DNA of 64,000 bases from Alistipes sp. (lineage in GTDB: Bacteria; Bacteroidota; Bacteroidia; Bacteroidales; Rikenellaceae). The translations under genes were made by a program, and so were the position numbers. Location: positions 1 through 64,000 of the forward strand of contig JAHHQN010000006.1 of NCBI GenBank assembly GCA_020026375.1. The letters run 5' to 3'. Positions 61,532 to 64,000 of the stretch are shown here, one piece after another. Below the pieces are notes generated by a model. That model worked only from the letters and a program-made list of their open reading frames with translations, was not told the origin of the DNA and searched no databases. Position 1 is the stretch's first letter, and each line of letters opens with the position of its first letter.

Positions 61532-63502
61532 ATGCATAATAAAACGAAATCCCTGATTTTAGCGTCTCTGCTGCTGGCTGCCTGCTCGACAGACACCTTC
61601 CATGAGATGCCCGGCAATGAGACAGAACAGCCTGTTGCAGTGACCAAAATCTGCAACTCGGCGGACGATGCCGTAGCCGGTTCACTCATCGTATATTTCG
61701 ACGACGACGCCATTCCCCAACTCGAGGCTTCGGCTCTCAACGCTGTACGCACACGTGCCACTATGACCCGTTCGGGTATCGAGTCTTTGGACGAGGTTCT
61801 CGACAGACTCCACGTTACAAAGCTGGAGCGTGTATTCCCCGAGGCAGGTATTCACGAGGCTCGTACACGTGCTGCCGGTCTGCACAAGTGGTATGTGCTC
61901 TACTTCGACACCGAGGAGGCGCTCGAGGAGGCTGCCGAGCAGCTCGCAGGCGTGGCTCAGGTATCGAAAGTCCAGTATCGTACCCGTCTTTACAAGGCTT
62001 CGGACTGCAAGACTTATCCCTTTGAGCCCGCAACCGCTACTCGCAGCTTCGTGCAGTCGGACTTCAACGACCCCCAGCTGCCCTGGCAGTGGCACTACAT
62101 CAACAACGCCGACATGGCGGTGGCCAACACCGCAGTGGCAGGTGCCGACATCAATGTGGCCGAGGCATGGAAGCTCACGGCCGGTGACCCCAGAGTCATC
62201 GTGGCCATCGTCGACGAGGGTGTGAAGTACACCCACCCCGACCTGGCAGCCAACATGTGGACCGACAACGACCCCGCGTCGCCCACCTACGGTCAGCACG
62301 GACACAACTTCGTGACCGACGGTCCCGTAAGCTGGAGCACAAAGGGTGATACAGGCCACGGTACCCACGTTGCTGGTACAGTAGCTGCAGTCAACAACAA
62401 CGGTATCGGTGTGGCAGGTGTTGCCGGCGGTACAGGCAACGGCGACGGTGTGCGCATGATGTCGTGCCAGATTTTCTCGGGTATCGACCGCGGTGACGCA
62501 CTGGTGTCGAGCCGCGCCATCAAGTACGCTGCCGACCACGGAGCTTCGATTCTCCAGTGCTCATGGGGTGTTCCAGGCGGTATGATTACATCGGACAACG
62601 TCTACAAGAAATCGTCGCCCATGGACTTCGAGGCCATCAACTACTTCATTGCACAGAAGAACTGTGACGCAATTGACGGTGGTCTGGTAATCTTCGCAGC
62701 AGGTAACGAAAGCACTCCCATGTCGGGTTATCCCGCAGGTTACCGCGACTATATTTCGGTAACATCGTTCGCCCCCGACTATCTGCCGGCCGTCTACACC
62801 AACTACGGTCCGGGCTGTAACATCGCCGCCCCCGGCGGTGAGACCGTGGGTCTGAGCGGCGGCGAGCGTGCCGGTATCCTCTCCACTCTGGTTTCGGAGC
62901 TGAACAAGGGTAACGACTACGGCTACATGCAGGGTACCTCGATGGCTTGCCCCCACGTGTCGGGTGTTGCCGCTCTGGGTCTCTCGTATGCACTCAAGCA
63001 GGGCAAGAAGTTCTCGGTAGAGGAGTTCAAGTCGATGTTGCTCACCTCGGTGAACGAAATCAACTCTCACCTGGTAGAGGGTTCGAAAACGACCATTCCC
63101 GATGTGTCGATTTACTACGACAAGATGGGTACCGGTATCATCGATGCATACCAGCTGCTCATGCAGATTGACGGTATTCCCTGTCTGAAGGTGAACATGG
63201 GTGATGTAGCCCTCATTCCTCTGACCAACCACTTCGGTCACGACGCAGAGGAGCTGACCTACACCGGTGTGGAGATGTCGGAGGCCGACATGGAGAAACT
63301 CGGCATCGCCGACGCTCCCCAGATGTATAACGGCAAGCTGATGATCAAGTGCACCAAGCCCGGTGTTGCCCGCATCAAGGTGTCGGCAGTGGCCGGCGGC
63401 AAGAAGCCCGGCAACGACTTCATCATGGGTGGTATGGTCATCACCAAGGAATTCGCTGTCATCGCACGCGCCAACAGCGCAGCTAACGGTGGATGGTTAT
63501 AA
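61532..63502 (+). CDS. Lipid-anchored subtilisin-family (S8) serine protease
   Basis: Secreted endopeptidase likely displayed on the cell surface. The 656-residue product has a lipoprotein signal (LLAA-C, Cys18) and an N-terminal prodomain (about 45-155) of the inhibitor I9/fervidolysin type, with a Y-F-D and V-Q-Y-R strand. The catalytic domain has the triad Asp228 (AIVDEGV), His276 (GHGTHVAGT) and Ser470 (GTSMACPHVSG), with the oxyanion Asn392 (FAAGNES). All residues are intact. A C-terminal beta domain of about 100 residues may aid binding or anchoring. It follows SusCD and the 834-residue lipoprotein on the same strand, so it could feed peptides to the importer. Confidence 0.94.
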   Translation: MHNKTKSLILASLLLAACSTDTFHEMPGNETEQPVAVTKICNSADDAVAGSLIVYFDDDAIPQLEASALNAVRTRATMTRSGIESLDEVLDRLHVTKLERVFPEAGIHEARTRAAGLHKWYVLYFDTEEALEEAAEQLAGVAQVSKVQYRTRLYKASDCKTYPFEPATATRSFVQSDFNDPQLPWQWHYINNADMAVANTAVAGADINVAEAWKLTAGDPRVIVAIVDEGVKYTHPDLAANMWTDNDPASPTYGQHGHNFVTDGPVSWSTKGDTGHGTHVAGTVAAVNNNGIGVAGVAGGTGNGDGVRMMSCQIFSGIDRGDALVSSRAIKYAADHGASILQCSWGVPGGMITSDNVYKKSSPMDFEAINYFIAQKNCDAIDGGLVIFAAGNESTPMSGYPAGYRDYISVTSFAPDYLPAVYTNYGPGCNIAAPGGETVGLSGGERAGILSTLVSELNKGNDYGYMQGTSMACPHVSGVAALGLSYALKQGKKFSVEEFKSMLLTSVNEINSHLVEGSKTTIPDVSIYYDKMGTGIIDAYQLLMQIDGIPCLKVNMGDVALIPLTNHFGHDAEELTYTGVEMSEADMEKLGIADAPQMYNGKLMIKCTKPGVARIKVSAVAGGKKPGNDFIMGGMVITKEFAVIARANSAANGGWL

Positions 63503-63522
63503 TCAAATAAACTGTCAATTCA

Positions 63523-63981
63523 ATGAAAAAATACATTTTATATCTGCTCGCATTCTTGTTCATGGGTTTGTCATTCACCGGCTGTTCGGACGATGACGAT
63601 GCAAACTGCTCACCCAAACCCATCGTTGGCGAATGGCGTATGGTATCGTGGTCAGACACCTCGGTAGAAGGTATGAAGGTTTACCTCCATCTGACTCCCT
63701 GCTCGACTTTCGAGTTGTTCCAGCGTATCGAGAATACCCACTACACCAAGTACATTGGCAGCTACTCGGCTTCGGCCGGCATCCTCTCGGGTGTTTACAG
63801 CGATGGCGAGTCGTGGGTAACCGACTACAAGTACACCCTCAGCGAGGACGGCAACACTCTCACTCTGGAGACCGTCAACGAGCCTGTCGAGACCAGTGTT
63901 TACACCCGCACCATCATTCCCGATGATGTAAAGAACACCAAATCGACTCGCGCTCCGGCCAACACTCGTCGTGTCCTATAA
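63523..63981 (+). CDS. Small surface lipoprotein, lipocalin-like
   Basis: The 152-residue lipoprotein (FTG-C, Cys21, then S-D-D-D-D) has a mature domain of about 110 residues starting PKPIVGEWRMVSWSD, the strand-and-Trp opening shared by lipocalin-like DUF4923/DUF5004-type proteins of Bacteroidetes. It ends TNTR-like with a basic tail. It starts 21 bases after the protease and is the last complete gene in the window. Possible roles are protease chaperone or inhibitor, or ligand binding; none is shown. Confidence 0.75.
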   Translation: MKKYILYLLAFLFMGLSFTGCSDDDDANCSPKPIVGEWRMVSWSDTSVEGMKVYLHLTPCSTFELFQRIENTHYTKYIGSYSASAGILSGVYSDGESWVTDYKYTLSEDGNTLTLETVNEPVETSVYTRTIIPDDVKNTKSTRAPANTRRVL

Positions 63982-64000
63982 TCGGAGTAAATCCCCAACC

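Overview
The window reads as a chromosomal segment of a gut-type Bacteroidales bacterium, most likely Alistipes or another Rikenellaceae. The basis is moderately high GC with AT-rich intergenic gaps, repeated Bacteroidetes-type promoters (-7 TAnnTTTG, sometimes with -33 TTTG), a complete Na+-translocating NADH:quinone reductase operon, SusC/SusD proteins, and many lipoproteins whose mature ends begin C-S-D-D-D, the surface export signal described for Bacteroides. The genus is inference; no rRNA gene is present.

Left part (1-20.2 kb), mainly housekeeping and energy genes: a truncated ankyrin-like lipoprotein, K+-dependent membrane pyrophosphatase (hppA), a WG-repeat protein, and nqrABCDEF on the minus strand. 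NqrC here carries an N-terminal rubredoxin-like zinc/iron-ribbon domain, and a Rex-like palindrome lies upstream of nqrA. A plus-strand operon follows (TatD-type hydrolase, TcdA-like E1 enzyme, 2-hydroxyacid dehydrogenase, Ala-tRNA deacylase). It converges on alaS-gpmI. Then come two tandem M23 peptidases with a HAD phosphatase.

Middle part (20.2-46 kb): a secreted GH2 beta-galactosidase with a C-terminal CBM32-like domain. Next is a cobalamin riboswitch that leads into a two-gene operon of an LRR lipoprotein and a BtuG-like beta-propeller lipoprotein. After it lie tRNA-Asp, a Dcu dicarboxylate transporter, an EamA transporter, a small secreted protein, and an RND efflux operon (adaptor, pump, outer-membrane channel). 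A YfcC/DcuC-type transporter follows whose start codon is put out of frame by a run of ten adenines. Next is a PhoB/PhoR-like two-component system. It neighbours a TonB receptor plus beta-helix lipoprotein operon, and both units have a similar direct-repeat operator.

Right part (46-64 kb): a Kdo/WaaP-type lipopolysaccharide kinase, a tyrosine recombinase, almost 1 kb of AT-rich non-coding DNA, then a large surface-protein locus. That locus holds two lipoproteins built from a shared, unrecognised repeat module, a SusC/SusD pair, an 834-residue lipoprotein, a lipid-anchored subtilisin-family protease and a lipocalin-like lipoprotein. The protease next to SusCD suggests protein or peptide capture rather than glycan use.

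Most promising for new biology: the B12-riboswitch-controlled LRR/propeller pair, the rubredoxin-NqrC fusion, the poly-A switch in the transporter, and the repeat-module lipoproteins with the protease-SusCD locus.
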